A stretch of 64,000 nucleotides of DNA, from the NCBI GenBank assembly GCA_937931205.1, contig CALHBF010000018.1, positions 124,001 to 188,000 on the forward strand, in the 5' to 3' direction. How positions within the stretch are numbered: the stretch's first letter is position 1; each line of letters begins with the position of its first letter. Shown here piece by piece: positions 25,949-34,635 of this stretch. A program made the position numbers and the translations under genes. A model generated the notes under the pieces. It was not told the DNA's origin, did not search any database, and was given only the letters and a program-made list of their open reading frames with translations. Source of the stretch: an uncultured Bacteriovoracaceae bacterium. GTDB taxonomy: Bacteria; Bdellovibrionota; Bacteriovoracia; Bacteriovoracales; Bacteriovoracaceae.

Positions 25949-26613
25949 AACGCTTTCCTTTTCTAGATCAATTAAGAGGTCTGGCCGTTGTTTGGATGGT
26001 TATTTTTCACTTTACCTACGATTTAAAAACTCTGGGATTTATCAAATTAGATATGTCTCATGGCTTCTGGTATGCCTTTCCACGAGTTATTGCCTTTACT
26101 TTCCTCTTCTGTGTAGGAGTTTCCAGCTACTTTATTCATAAAGAAAAGGTCAGATGGGATTTTGTGAAGAAGCGCTCACTCATTTTAGGGGGTGCTGCAC
26201 TAACGATCTCGCTTATCACCTATATCATCTTCCCTAGTCAGTGGATCTTTCTAGGAACTCTCCATTGCATTTTCTTGGGCTCAATTTTGGTGGCCCCGCT
26301 AGTAAGATTCCCCAAGATCTCTTGGAGTCTCATGATTCTGATCATGATTGCTCAATATGCGCTAGAATTTGATATTAAGTGGGTCTCATCTTTCTTTAAC
26401 CGACCTAGTATGGATTTTATCCCGATATATCCTTGGTTCTGGGCCATTCTATTGGGACTGAATTTAGCACCATACTTGGTAAGAATAGAGATGCTTAACC
26501 ATTTTCAGCTACCCGGTCTTAAACTTTTAGGGACTCATTCCCTCAAAATCTATTTACTCCATCAGCCCTTAATTTTTGGGGTGTTAACCCTCATTAAAAC
26601 AGTCGTAAACTAA
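25945..26613 (+). CDS. DUF1624 membrane protein (heparan acetyltransferase-like)
   Basis: A 222-residue protein with about six membrane segments. It starts with DQLRGLAVVWMVIFHFTYDL, the signature of DUF1624, distantly related to the heparan-alpha-glucosaminide N-acetyltransferase catalytic domain and acyltransferase 3 type proteins. These proteins are thought to transfer acetyl groups across the inner membrane onto glycans; the His after the Arg-Gly motif is candidate catalytic. It overlaps the upstream gene by 4 bases and lies 37 bases before resB. The substrate is unknown; envelope glycan modification is inference. Confidence 0.75.
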   Translation: MKRFPFLDQLRGLAVVWMVIFHFTYDLKTLGFIKLDMSHGFWYAFPRVIAFTFLFCVGVSSYFIHKEKVRWDFVKKRSLILGGAALTISLITYIIFPSQWIFLGTLHCIFLGSILVAPLVRFPKISWSLMILIMIAQYALEFDIKWVSSFFNRPSMDFIPIYPWFWAILLGLNLAPYLVRIEMLNHFQLPGLKLLGTHSLKIYLLHQPLIFGVLTLIKTVVN

Positions 26614-26650
26614 TGACTTTTGCTGGCGCGTATGAGAAATTAGCGCCACT

Positions 26651-28258
26651 ATGAATACACTTATGCACTACTACCGAAAAGTAGAACTCTTTTTCGGTAA
26701 TATGAAGTTCGCCGTTGTTATTATTACTCTTTTTGCGATCTATCTTGGGTACGGGACGTTTATGGAATCCTACCATGGAACAGAGTACGCCAACCGTCTG
26801 GTTTATAAGTCGCTTCCGTTCATGTTAGTCCAATTTGGAATGTTTCTCTCGATTCTTTTTGCCACACTCATCCGTCTCCCTCCAAAAAAACATCTTTATG
26901 GTTTCTATGTCATCCACGCCGGCCTGATTATTTTATTTCTGGGCTCATGGATCACATACCAGTCAGGAGTGGATGGGAACATTACTCTGGCCCCAAATCT
27001 TGCGACCCGTGACATTATGATCAACCAAGATGAGCTGAGCATCCAATTCCCTTCATTGGGCAAGGAAGTAACTGTTGATCTGCCTTATGTCGCCAAACCT
27101 AAAAATATGGATCTTGAATATGAAGGAATTAAATTAAAAACATTCCTTCCTTTTGCTGAGGATAAGCTTACTTGGATTCCAAGTACTGAGAGCGATGAAT
27201 ATCAGAGTTCATCTCAATATAATCTCTATACTCCCAATTTTGGTGAGATCATCAATCTGACACTTCACCCACTATCTGATTTTAATAATACCCTTACTCT
27301 CGGTCCATTGAGTGTGCACTATATGCCACTAAGCCTTGCTCCTTGTTTTACTGAGAATACGAAGGAAGGACTGATTGTTTGGAATGCTGAAATACAAAAG
27401 TGCATTGCTCCGACGACGGTCAAAAAAGTAAAAGGTGCTGGTGGAGAGAAGGTTCAAATTGATTTTGACGGAAGAATTCTGTCTTTTGTTCCTGGCATGA
27501 GCCCACTTCCACTTGATGAGAAGATGGATCTTGATGAGAAATCTCCTTATCGCATTTTTAGCAAAAAGCTCTTTGAAAATAAGCCTCATCTCTTCCTTTT
27601 CGGCACATACCTGGCCTTCTTCGATCGCGACAAGAATGCTTGGCAGGGAAGCCCAATTGCTCTTAAAGAAGATGTTGATCTTCCTTGGATGGGTTTCAAA
27701 ATCAGACTACTTGAGCACCGAATTGATGCTTACCCGTCACAGACACCTCATTACCTCACACCTGTTCAAGAAAATAGCCAGGTCGTTCGGGGAGACATGA
27801 AGGCCCTGGAAGTAACCATTGATGATCAAACATTTTGGGTGAAATCAAATGACCCCGTTGCCTTCAATAAAAATGGAGACAAAATCGTTTTCCGCTTAGG
27901 CAGAAAATCAGTAAAACTTCCTTATGAACTTATTTTAGATGAGTTCAAAATGGATACCGATCCCGGGACGAATAACCCTGCCAGTTATGAAAGTTATGTG
28001 AGTGTTTTCCATGGTAACCAGGGACAAAGCAAACACCACATTTATATGAATAATCCATTAAAGATGGATAACTTCACTTTCTATCAGGCCTCATATTTTC
28101 AAACTCAGGCAGGACCTTTCGGCTCAGTTCTGAGTGTGAACTTTGATCCAGGCCGAGCTTGGAAATATTTAGGTTCGCTACTTCTCGTTTTAGGCTCTAT
28201 TTGGCATTATTTTTTACGCCGTAAACATATTAAAAAACCGGGAGACGCCCGTGCATAA
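26651..28258 (+). CDS. resB: Cytochrome c biogenesis protein ResB (System II)
   Basis: A 535-residue membrane protein. N-terminal membrane segments (about 18-35, 53-70 and 85-105), a large extracytoplasmic domain (about 110-505) and a last C-terminal membrane segment (about 508-525) match ResB/Ccs1. The features MKFAVVIITLFAIYLGYGTFMES and FYVIHAGLIILFLGSW are typical. ResB and CcsA form the System II complex that exports heme and attaches it to apocytochrome c CxxCH motifs. The gene overlaps ccsA by 8 bases, so they are co-translated. No ribosome site is obvious; a TGGCGC/GCGCCA dyad lies just before the start. The thioredoxin ResA and CcdA are not in the window. Confidence 0.92.
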   Translation: MNTLMHYYRKVELFFGNMKFAVVIITLFAIYLGYGTFMESYHGTEYANRLVYKSLPFMLVQFGMFLSILFATLIRLPPKKHLYGFYVIHAGLIILFLGSWITYQSGVDGNITLAPNLATRDIMINQDELSIQFPSLGKEVTVDLPYVAKPKNMDLEYEGIKLKTFLPFAEDKLTWIPSTESDEYQSSSQYNLYTPNFGEIINLTLHPLSDFNNTLTLGPLSVHYMPLSLAPCFTENTKEGLIVWNAEIQKCIAPTTVKKVKGAGGEKVQIDFDGRILSFVPGMSPLPLDEKMDLDEKSPYRIFSKKLFENKPHLFLFGTYLAFFDRDKNAWQGSPIALKEDVDLPWMGFKIRLLEHRIDAYPSQTPHYLTPVQENSQVVRGDMKALEVTIDDQTFWVKSNDPVAFNKNGDKIVFRLGRKSVKLPYELILDEFKMDTDPGTNNPASYESYVSVFHGNQGQSKHHIYMNNPLKMDNFTFYQASYFQTQAGPFGSVLSVNFDPGRAWKYLGSLLLVLGSIWHYFLRRKHIKKPGDARA

Positions 28259-29771
28259 ACTTCTCTTATTATTTGTTCTTCTTTTTAATTCAGTTGCCTT
28301 CGCGCAAGTCAACTTCTGTACCGATGAACTTAATTCGGTGCCTGTACAGGCCGGAGGCCGCGAAAAGCCTCTTTATGTACTGGCCCATGAAACAATTAAG
28401 TTTATGACTGGGAAAGACAAGCTTGAAGGTATGAGTTCAACAGTTGCTTTCTGTAAACTCACACTATCGGCATTCGGAATGCCTCTTTCTTTTGAAGTTC
28501 CTATTAAAGTAGAGCACATTGATGCTAAAAAGCTTCTGGGTCTTAATGAGAATGACGATCATATCGGGGTAAACACCCTCAATAGCAAGATCAATGATCT
28601 GGAAAGTGAACTCTCAACTCTTAAAGAAAATAACTCTTACAAAAAAGAGCTGACAAAAATTCGCTCACGTCTCATGACTTACCGAGCGATCGTAGAAGCT
28701 CGTGCTTGGAGTGTGCCAGTAGAAAAAGATGGGAAAATCGACTTCGTTGATCTTGCCCAATACCTGACAGAAACTCGAGTAAAAGAAGCCTCAGAGAAAA
28801 CCGACACACCAGTAAATTACCTCATCCACCAAGCTCAACAAAAATACCAAGAGCTAAAAGGTACGGCATACCTTTTGGAACTTAAGTACTATAAGTGGAA
28901 TCTTTTTACTTGGGCGATGATCATTTCTATTCTGGCGATGGGACTGCTAATTGGTCTCAAAAATAAGATCCCAGGCCTTGTTCTCACCATCATTTCCATT
29001 GCAATGCAAATCACTTCTATGGCCATGAGAGTAATGATTTCTGGCCGAGCTCCAGTAACAAATATGTATGAGACGGTTATGTTCTCAGGTCTTGGTGCCT
29101 TAGTACTCGCTCTCATCATTACGACCTACCGTAAGGAATTTGCTTTTGTTATTGCTGGTCTTGCTTACAACGTTTTATCTCTTATGATGATGCGTTTTGC
29201 AGAAGGGATGCTTGATGAAGGTATCTCGCCTCTAGTACCAGTGCTTCGTGATAACTTCTGGCTATCAACTCACGTAACGACCATTATCCTCTCTTACGCG
29301 GCCCTTGCCCTTTCATGGATATTGGCCAATGCCATTCTTATTCGTTCTTCCTTTTTTAATGTTTCAAAAGAAGAATACCGCTATCAGGTTGACCTGATTT
29401 ATTCGGCCATTAAGTATGGGATCATCCTTCTTGCTGCCGGAATTATTCTTGGTGGTGTTTGGGCCGATTACTCTTGGGGACGCTTCTGGGGATGGGATCC
29501 AAAAGAGACATGGTCACTCATTGTTCTTCTCGTTTATATGGCCATCCTTCACGGGAAATATACTAATTGGGTTTCACCCAAAATTTTCGTTCTTACCACT
29601 GCCGGAGCATTTATGAGTGTGATGATGGCATGGTTTGGAGTGAACTATATTCTCGCTTCAGGCCTTCACTCTTATGGTTTCTCCGAAGGTGGGGCGATCT
29701 TCTTAGGAACGTTCTTCCTGATTCAGACAGTGCTTCTCATCATCTGTGGAATCAAAAAACAAAAAGCTTAA
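28251..29771 (+). CDS. ccsA: Cytochrome c biogenesis protein CcsA/ResC with N-terminal periplasmic domain
   Basis: A 506-residue protein. It begins with a signal-like segment (LLLLFVLLFNSVAFA) and about 190 extracytoplasmic residues. From about 215 there are eight or so membrane segments. The heme-handling WWD domain is seen as WGRFWGWDPKETWS in the C-terminal third, and conserved His residues flank it. The canonical CcsA is 300-400 residues, so the N-terminal domain is an extension, similar to the fused forms seen in some proteobacteria. It is translated with resB (8-base overlap), and a strong terminator follows. It exports heme and ligates it to cytochrome c. Confidence 0.93.
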   Translation: MHKLLLLFVLLFNSVAFAQVNFCTDELNSVPVQAGGREKPLYVLAHETIKFMTGKDKLEGMSSTVAFCKLTLSAFGMPLSFEVPIKVEHIDAKKLLGLNENDDHIGVNTLNSKINDLESELSTLKENNSYKKELTKIRSRLMTYRAIVEARAWSVPVEKDGKIDFVDLAQYLTETRVKEASEKTDTPVNYLIHQAQQKYQELKGTAYLLELKYYKWNLFTWAMIISILAMGLLIGLKNKIPGLVLTIISIAMQITSMAMRVMISGRAPVTNMYETVMFSGLGALVLALIITTYRKEFAFVIAGLAYNVLSLMMMRFAEGMLDEGISPLVPVLRDNFWLSTHVTTIILSYAALALSWILANAILIRSSFFNVSKEEYRYQVDLIYSAIKYGIILLAAGIILGGVWADYSWGRFWGWDPKETWSLIVLLVYMAILHGKYTNWVSPKIFVLTTAGAFMSVMMAWFGVNYILASGLHSYGFSEGGAIFLGTFFLIQTVLLIICGIKKQKA

Positions 29772-29777
29772 CAACAG

Positions 29778-29802
29778 GGGCCCTTTAAAGGGCCCTTTTT
29801 TT
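29778..29802 (+). terminator. Terminator of the resB-ccsA operon
   Basis: A palindrome GGGCCCTTT / AAAGGGCCC followed by seven T. It lies 6 bases after the ccsA stop and touches the stop of the convergent copper-storage gene. Strong on the plus strand. Confidence 0.9.
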
Positions 29803-30166
29803 AATGACTCATACTGCGACAGCTTTGGGCACATCTGGCACAAGCATCTGCACATCTCTCCATCATTCGATCTGTATCATCAATTGAGCGGCAAGATTCT
29901 TCACAAACATCACAAACCTTGGCACACATCTGACAAAGCTCATTTGCGAAAGCACTATTCATTCGCATCATAGTGGCACTGGTATTACAAATAAGTGAGC
30001 ACTCCATCATTGCTTGAATATGTTCGACAGATGCATGTTTTCCACCCAAAGCAAGACAATGAGAAATGCAGCTCAGACAGGTCTCATAACAACTCAAACA
30101 ATCTTTAATACATTGATCAATGAGTCCTGTTGTTTGAAGACCACTTCCTTCAACTGTTGTTTCCAT
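29801..30166 (-). CDS. Copper-storage (Csp-type) four-helix-bundle protein
   Basis: A 121-residue protein with 17 Cys arranged in CxxxC and CxxC patterns along predicted helices (Cys19, 23, 26, 30, 33, 37, 56, 60, 78, 81, 85, 88, 92, 105, 109, 112, 116). This matches the Csp/DUF326 family, whose four-helix bundle holds many Cu(I) ions. No signal peptide is present, so it is cytosolic like Csp3. It protects against copper toxicity or stores copper, for example for oxidases. GGAGG precedes the ATG. Its start overlaps the DUF488 gene end by 17 bases on the same strand, so they form an operon. Confidence 0.92.
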   Translation of the reverse strand: METTVEGSGLQTTGLIDQCIKDCLSCYETCLSCISHCLALGGKHASVEHIQAMMECSLICNTSATMMRMNSAFANELCQMCAKVCDVCEESCRSIDDTDRMMERCADACARCAQSCRSMSH

Positions 30167-30704
30167 TATTAACCTCCATGATTTTAGGATATGTAATTCT
30201 CTTGCCCTCTACTTTGGCAAAAGAAGTCAGAAAATGAGGAGTCACTGTCACCAAGTTAAAAATATCAAAGACATCAATTCCTCGAACTAACAGAGCATCG
30301 CTTACTAAACTGCGATGACACCTCCAAGGAAGAACTTCGGCACACATAATGACGGTGACTTTTTCATGGGCCAAGGCCATTAATTCTTTGATGCCTTTTT
30401 TAAATTCTTGGGTCTGCATATAGTCTGCATAGTTTCGAAAAGAAGGACTATGCCAGGCCAGATTGACTGAATTTTTTTTGTCCCCTTTTTTTCTGCCACC
30501 TAATTCTGGAAGATGGATATATTCAATCCCATTCTGAGGTAGATACTCTTCCATTTCTTCCTGATTAAACTGTGGGCAGTATTTGGAGCCGGGTAAACTT
30601 CTGATATCCACCAGTCTTTCCACATCAAAGGCCTGAAGGATCTCAATGAAGTCCTCTTGGGAGTGAGTTGAATGACCGATGGTAAAGATAAACTTCTCTT
30701 TCAT
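30150..30704 (-). CDS. DUF488 domain protein
   Basis: A 184-residue cytoplasmic protein of the DUF488 family. It starts with FTIGHST (residues 7-13), the family hallmark, and continues with LVDIRSLPGSKYCPQFN and a conserved CAEVLPWRCHRSLV stretch near the C-terminus. Function in the family is not settled. Because it is upstream of the Csp gene and overlaps it, a link to metal or thiol stress is possible but is inference. No clear ribosome site. It is divergent from the UDG gene, with 79 bases between. Confidence 0.9.
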   Translation of the reverse strand: MKEKFIFTIGHSTHSQEDFIEILQAFDVERLVDIRSLPGSKYCPQFNQEEMEEYLPQNGIEYIHLPELGGRKKGDKKNSVNLAWHSPSFRNYADYMQTQEFKKGIKELMALAHEKVTVIMCAEVLPWRCHRSLVSDALLVRGIDVFDIFNLVTVTPHFLTSFAKVEGKRITYPKIMEVNNGNNS

Positions 30705-30783
30705 AAGAGAATTGTATTGTTCATCTTTTAAACAAGCACTGCCCTCTTAGCTAATACAGCTTTGCAGTGGTATCATGTGAAGA

Positions 30784-31338
30784 ATGGAACTCATTGAAGA
30801 AATTAAATCGTGTAAATTGTGCGAAGACGTACTTCCCAAAACTCCGCATCCTGTCTTTATCCTCAATCCCCAATCTCCTTGTCTTATTGTGGGACAGGCA
30901 CCGGGACTGAAAGTTCATGAATCAGGCATTCCTTGGAATGACGCCAGCGGTGAAAGACTACGTCACTGGCTGGGAATCCCAGCACCTTCATTCTATAACT
31001 CAAGCTTGTTCTCTATAGTCCCAATCGGACTTTGTTATCCGGGTAGAGGCAAATCAGGGGATCTTCCTCCCCGCAAAGAGTGCGCAGCTCGATGGATGGA
31101 TACCATTCTGTGTGAGTTTGAAAATCTCAAAAGAGTGATTCTTGTTGGTAGTTATGCAAGTCAGTACTTTTTAGGAGCGGGAGAAATTACTGATAAAATT
31201 CGAGAACACGCTGTAAGTGACTCTCCCTTTGTTGTTCTTCCTCATCCTTCCCCCAGAAATAATATCTGGCTCAAAAGAAATGAGTGGTTTGAGAATGAAA
31301 GTATTCCTTTGATTCGCCAGAAACTCTCACGACCTTGA
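30784..31338 (+). CDS. Uracil-DNA glycosylase superfamily protein with Fe-S cluster ligands
   Basis: A 184-residue protein. Motif A is GQAPG (37-41) with downstream HESGIPWNDASGERLRHWLG. The C-terminal motif is HPSPRN (154-159). Cys10, Cys13, Cys84 and Cys100 match the 4Fe-4S ligands of family 4/5 enzymes, including the 16-residue spacing between the last two. It probably excises uracil or a related base from DNA in base excision repair, but the active-site motif differs from the canonical Gly-Glu-Gly form, so the lesion specificity is open. Its 3' end overlaps the convergent lipoprotein gene by 12 bases. Confidence 0.82.
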   Translation: MELIEEIKSCKLCEDVLPKTPHPVFILNPQSPCLIVGQAPGLKVHESGIPWNDASGERLRHWLGIPAPSFYNSSLFSIVPIGLCYPGRGKSGDLPPRKECAARWMDTILCEFENLKRVILVGSYASQYFLGAGEITDKIREHAVSDSPFVVLPHPSPRNNIWLKRNEWFENESIPLIRQKLSRP

Positions 31339-31611
31339 ACACTTAAGAAGACTTCCTAACACTTTCTTTTTAGTTCCATTAACAATCAACTCATCAATGA
31401 CGTAAGCATTGCTTCCTTGTGCGGCCGCAAACATCCTGATTTCTTCATGAAACTTTATTTCTGAAAGATTATCTTTTTCAAATTTTAAATCATCCACGAA
31501 GAGACAGAGATGCATATCCTCTTTAGCAATTTGGCGGACTTTATTGGGATTCAATGTTTTTTTATGAGAACAAGAGAGCGAAAAGAGCAGAACGATAAAG
31601 ATCCATTTCAT
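31327..31611 (-). CDS. Small lipoprotein, unknown function
   Basis: A protein of about 94 residues. The ATG at 31611 has GGAG 5 bases upstream; a GTG two codons earlier is also in frame. The signal ends in LFSLSC, a lipobox with Cys at about position 14. The mature part has two further Cys and a KMxLCLFVDD-like strand; no family is recognised. It is convergent with and overlaps the UDG gene by 12 bases. The upstream gene on the same strand is separated by a strong terminator, so this has its own promoter. Confidence 0.6.
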   Translation of the reverse strand: MKWIFIVLLFSLSCSHKKTLNPNKVRQIAKEDMHLCLFVDDLKFEKDNLSEIKFHEEIRMFAAAQGSNAYVIDELIVNGTKKKVLGSLLKCSRS

Positions 31612-31640
31612 AGTCACTCCAAGGTTAGAATGTCTAAAAA

Positions 31641-31667
31641 AAGAGGCCAGGAATAACCTGGCCTCTT
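31641..31667 (-). terminator. Terminator of the exported-protein gene at 31.7-32.9 kb
   Basis: An 11-bp stem (AAGAGGCCAGG / CCTGGCCTCTT) with a 5-base loop, followed on the minus strand by a run of seven T. It lies 10 bases after the stop at 31677. Strong. Confidence 0.92.
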
Positions 31668-31676
31668 ACATATCAC

Positions 31677-32900
31677 TTATCGAGAGATGTAGAAATTGGC
31701 ACGCTGATCATAAATCTGATCAATCATTGCTTGGTTATTTTGAGATTCAAAGAAACCAACAAGAGCACCTTCAGTTCTTACTTGTTCAACATAGAAAGAG
31801 TTAATAAATCCTTCTACGTTTCCTTTCAACCAACCAGGCATTGGAACAAATCCAAGAGCAAGGCTTCCAAGAGTCATAAGAGCTCTTTGGTTTTTAATTT
31901 TCTTCGGACTTGTATAATCAAAAGCTAATGCCGGCTTAGCACTGAACTGGTGAACGTTATTGTGTAGGTGATAAATTTTATCCCCTGCATTGTCACGGAT
32001 ATGAGCAAAAGCAAAGTTTAGTCTCTTTGCTGTATTCTTCTCCCATGTCCCCATGCGAACCATTCCTGCGCGAACTTGAGCGTAGAAATTATTGATTCCA
32101 AATTTCGTCCAATTTTGAGCAGCACGGTTTGATTCAAAAATATTTGTTAGGCCAATGCGGTACTCATAGATTGAAGAGATAGCAAGATCAACTTCACCTT
32201 TAGTCATTCCAAGTTCTGCTTCATTAATTGTTTCAAAGTAATGAAGAAGCATGTTGTGGTGGAATGCACGCTGCTCTTGCATCATTTCGTGAACTTTATA
32301 GATCACAAATGTGGCGATATTAAGGGCAGGAACAGTTGAGAACCTTTTCTTAGCTTGCTCTAGGGCCCAGTTAACAACAGCGTAAGTGGCCTGGCGCTTA
32401 TAGAAGAAGCGAGCATCGTTTAGATGACACATAACTGCTGGATCAGCAAAGTTCCAAGCATCATGCATTTTTTTCTCAAACTCTTCCCAGAAAGATTTGT
32501 TCTTAGACTGAACTTCAGCGAATGTCGTATTGATATCAGCTGCACCAATAGAAAGAAGTGCGTCTCTCAATGCTCCTGCTTCCTGAGCACCTTGACCAGA
32601 CTTTGTGTATGGATCAAGACCTAGCTCATAAAGAAAATCATTGATCTGCTCTTCCTTCTCATAGTTTGAGAAAGAGTGAAAGCTTGCTTGCTCGCGAAGA
32701 AGATCAGCTTTAACTTGAGCAATAAGGGGGGCAACAGAGAACTTTGGGGTAATCGTTTTAAGTTTGATTGTCTCAAGCTTACCTTGACCGTCACGAACCA
32801 GCTTAAAGCGAGCATTAAAGCCCTTAAGATCTAGGTTCTGGGCAAAGGCATGAGAACTTAAAAGAATGGCCATAACAAGACCAAGCTTCAATCCAGACAT
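31677..32900 (-). CDS. Exported protein, unknown function
   Basis: A 407-residue protein with a signal peptide (hydrophobic about 5-17, cleavage after SHAFA near residue 20). The rest is mostly helical, with two amphipathic segments and a short hydrophobic stretch near 345-360 (LMTLGSLALGFVPMPG) that may be an internal membrane or core helix. No family is recognised. Cys is nearly absent. AGGAGG lies 4 bases before the ATG, so expression is probably good, and a strong terminator follows. Gene order does not inform on function. Confidence 0.65.
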   Translation of the reverse strand: MSGLKLGLVMAILLSSHAFAQNLDLKGFNARFKLVRDGQGKLETIKLKTITPKFSVAPLIAQVKADLLREQASFHSFSNYEKEEQINDFLYELGLDPYTKSGQGAQEAGALRDALLSIGAADINTTFAEVQSKNKSFWEEFEKKMHDAWNFADPAVMCHLNDARFFYKRQATYAVVNWALEQAKKRFSTVPALNIATFVIYKVHEMMQEQRAFHHNMLLHYFETINEAELGMTKGEVDLAISSIYEYRIGLTNIFESNRAAQNWTKFGINNFYAQVRAGMVRMGTWEKNTAKRLNFAFAHIRDNAGDKIYHLHNNVHQFSAKPALAFDYTSPKKIKNQRALMTLGSLALGFVPMPGWLKGNVEGFINSFYVEQVRTEGALVGFFESQNNQAMIDQIYDQRANFYISR

Positions 32901-33021
32901 ATATCCTCCTAGTGATATAAAAACCTTCCAATTTGGTTAACTAATAATCTAGGAATAATGCTAGCGAAATTTGTAAGCTATCGACAATGCATGAAGGGCC
33001 ATTTTATCTAAATGAATTCTG

Positions 33022-33753
33022 TTATTTTCTTACAAGTTCTTGGGCCAAGAGCGAGACTAAAACCTTGTCCCAAAGTTTTTTTCGCAGCTCCAACGATTCA
33101 ATGGCACGCAGATTGGCCTCTACTTTCTGCTCAGGAGTCGTTGTTAAAAATTGCAGACAATGATTGGCCTTAGGCCCGTGATCTCCGCCATCCACTTCGA
33201 TGTGGCGCTTTAGATAATAGATAAAGGTAGGTGCATCAATAGCTTCTTTCTCAAGAACATCCACCATGGTGATAAACATTTCTGGAACTAGTTTTTCACG
33301 GCCATGGAAAAAGCTGGCCGCCACTTCATGAACTTTACCATTCATGGCCAGATCAATATTTTTTTCTACAAATTCTCGACACTCAAGAGGAATGAATTCA
33401 GGATTCAGAGTTTGAATATAATCAGTAATTCTGGCAGTATTGGCCCCCACCTCATTCATAGCTCGCAGATACAATTCAAAGTGTGAGCAAGGAACTCCAT
33501 TTTGATCGACGTCGCTTTCTTCCCCCACCACAATCTCATTAATCAGACGGACGATCTCAGAAGGATACCCGGAAGGTCGCCAAGGAAGAGTTGTACAGGT
33601 GAGTTTAATCTGCAATGATTTGAGAAGGCTCATAAAATCCCAAACAGCAAACACATGGTTTTCCATAAAGAAACGGATATTTTCGATGTTCGTTAACTTT
33701 GAATAAAGCGGGTGATATGAGAGTTCGTTTGAGAGTTTTTTTATCTGTTCCAT
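33022..33753 (-). CDS. DUF3050 heme-oxygenase-like protein
   Basis: A 243-residue protein of the DUF3050 family. It begins with the helix FMENHVFAVWDFMSLLKSLQ (about 28-48) typical of the family, and later has SFFHGREKLVPEMF and YLKRHIEVDGGDHGPKA with His and Glu residues in the positions expected of the heme-oxygenase-like diiron fold. Members probably act as diiron oxygenases, but no reaction can be assigned. It lies 16 bases downstream of the coiled-coil exported protein gene in the same direction, so they may form an operon. It has no signal peptide. Confidence 0.85.
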   Translation of the reverse strand: MEQIKKLSNELSYHPLYSKLTNIENIRFFMENHVFAVWDFMSLLKSLQIKLTCTTLPWRPSGYPSEIVRLINEIVVGEESDVDQNGVPCSHFELYLRAMNEVGANTARITDYIQTLNPEFIPLECREFVEKNIDLAMNGKVHEVAASFFHGREKLVPEMFITMVDVLEKEAIDAPTFIYYLKRHIEVDGGDHGPKANHCLQFLTTTPEQKVEANLRAIESLELRKKLWDKVLVSLLAQELVRK

Positions 33754-33769
33754 AGGCCACTAAAATAGC

Positions 33770-34567
33770 CTAATTTGTGCCATCGGGCCACTTTTCTTGC
33801 TGGGGACGCTGATCAAAAGGTAGACCTGTATCATGGTCCATATTCCAGCGATCACTCATCAACTCCTGACGTTCAACTCGGTAAAAACGCAAGGATTCAT
33901 CCAGTTCCGTAAGCTTTTTCATCAGCTCATTCTGCAGGACCAGTCTTTCTTGCTTAAGAGTAATCATATCATCCAGGGCCTTTCTTTTTTCCCTTTGCAG
34001 ACGATTAATCTCTTCATCATATTTGGCGGCCGTTTTTACTTTTTGTTGATCAAAGGTCCATAAAAAATGATTAATATCATTTAACTGGCCCAGAAAATCT
34101 TCTTTTCTCACAGTTAACTGGTTTCGGTACTGAGAGGCCTCAAAAACCCGTTGAGCAAGAACGGGGGAATAGAAGTTAAGAACTGTCCCTCTTCTGAAAT
34201 ATTCCTCGGTAGAATAACAAGGACCCAACGACTCCACGTAAATAGAAAAGTAGAAGTTTTCGACTGTTCTCACAAATCCAGTGCAGTAATCCTTGCGATC
34301 CTTCAGATTCACCTTGAATTGAACCTTATCTCCAGCACGGAAAAACTTGGCATTATTATTTTCGACCTGAACTTTAAAAATACGGGAACTATCATCCTTA
34401 TCAGTCACTCTGCCACTAAAGCGCTCATAATCAATCTCTGGATCAATTTGGTTATTGATATCACGGCTAAGCACTCCTTTATCAGGAAGTGGATCTGAGA
34501 TCACCACGCCGAAAGCGGCGAAGGATGTAAAAAAAATGAGAGACCAGAGATGGCCAAATGTCTTCAT
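33770..34567 (-). CDS. Exported protein with coiled-coil domain
   Basis: The start is taken at the ATG at 34567 (MKTFGHLWSL); a TTG start five codons upstream is also open. A hydrophobic signal covers about residues 5-20. The N-terminal half after the signal (about 40-130) is beta-rich and may be an SH3/OB-like domain, with a GDKVQFKVNLKDRKDYC segment. Residues about 175-235 form a charged coiled coil, followed by a Pro/Asp-rich tail. I do not recognise a family. It could be a periplasmic scaffold. It is immediately upstream of the DUF3050 gene. Confidence 0.6.
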   Translation of the reverse strand: MKTFGHLWSLIFFTSFAAFGVVISDPLPDKGVLSRDINNQIDPEIDYERFSGRVTDKDDSSRIFKVQVENNNAKFFRAGDKVQFKVNLKDRKDYCTGFVRTVENFYFSIYVESLGPCYSTEEYFRRGTVLNFYSPVLAQRVFEASQYRNQLTVRKEDFLGQLNDINHFLWTFDQQKVKTAAKYDEEINRLQREKRKALDDMITLKQERLVLQNELMKKLTELDESLRFYRVERQELMSDRWNMDHDTGLPFDQRPQQEKWPDGTN

Positions 34568-34635
34568 GCTTTCTATTATCAATCAGGTTCAATTTTAGAC
34601 AAAGATTTTTATATCTGACTATTTAAGGAGAATAT

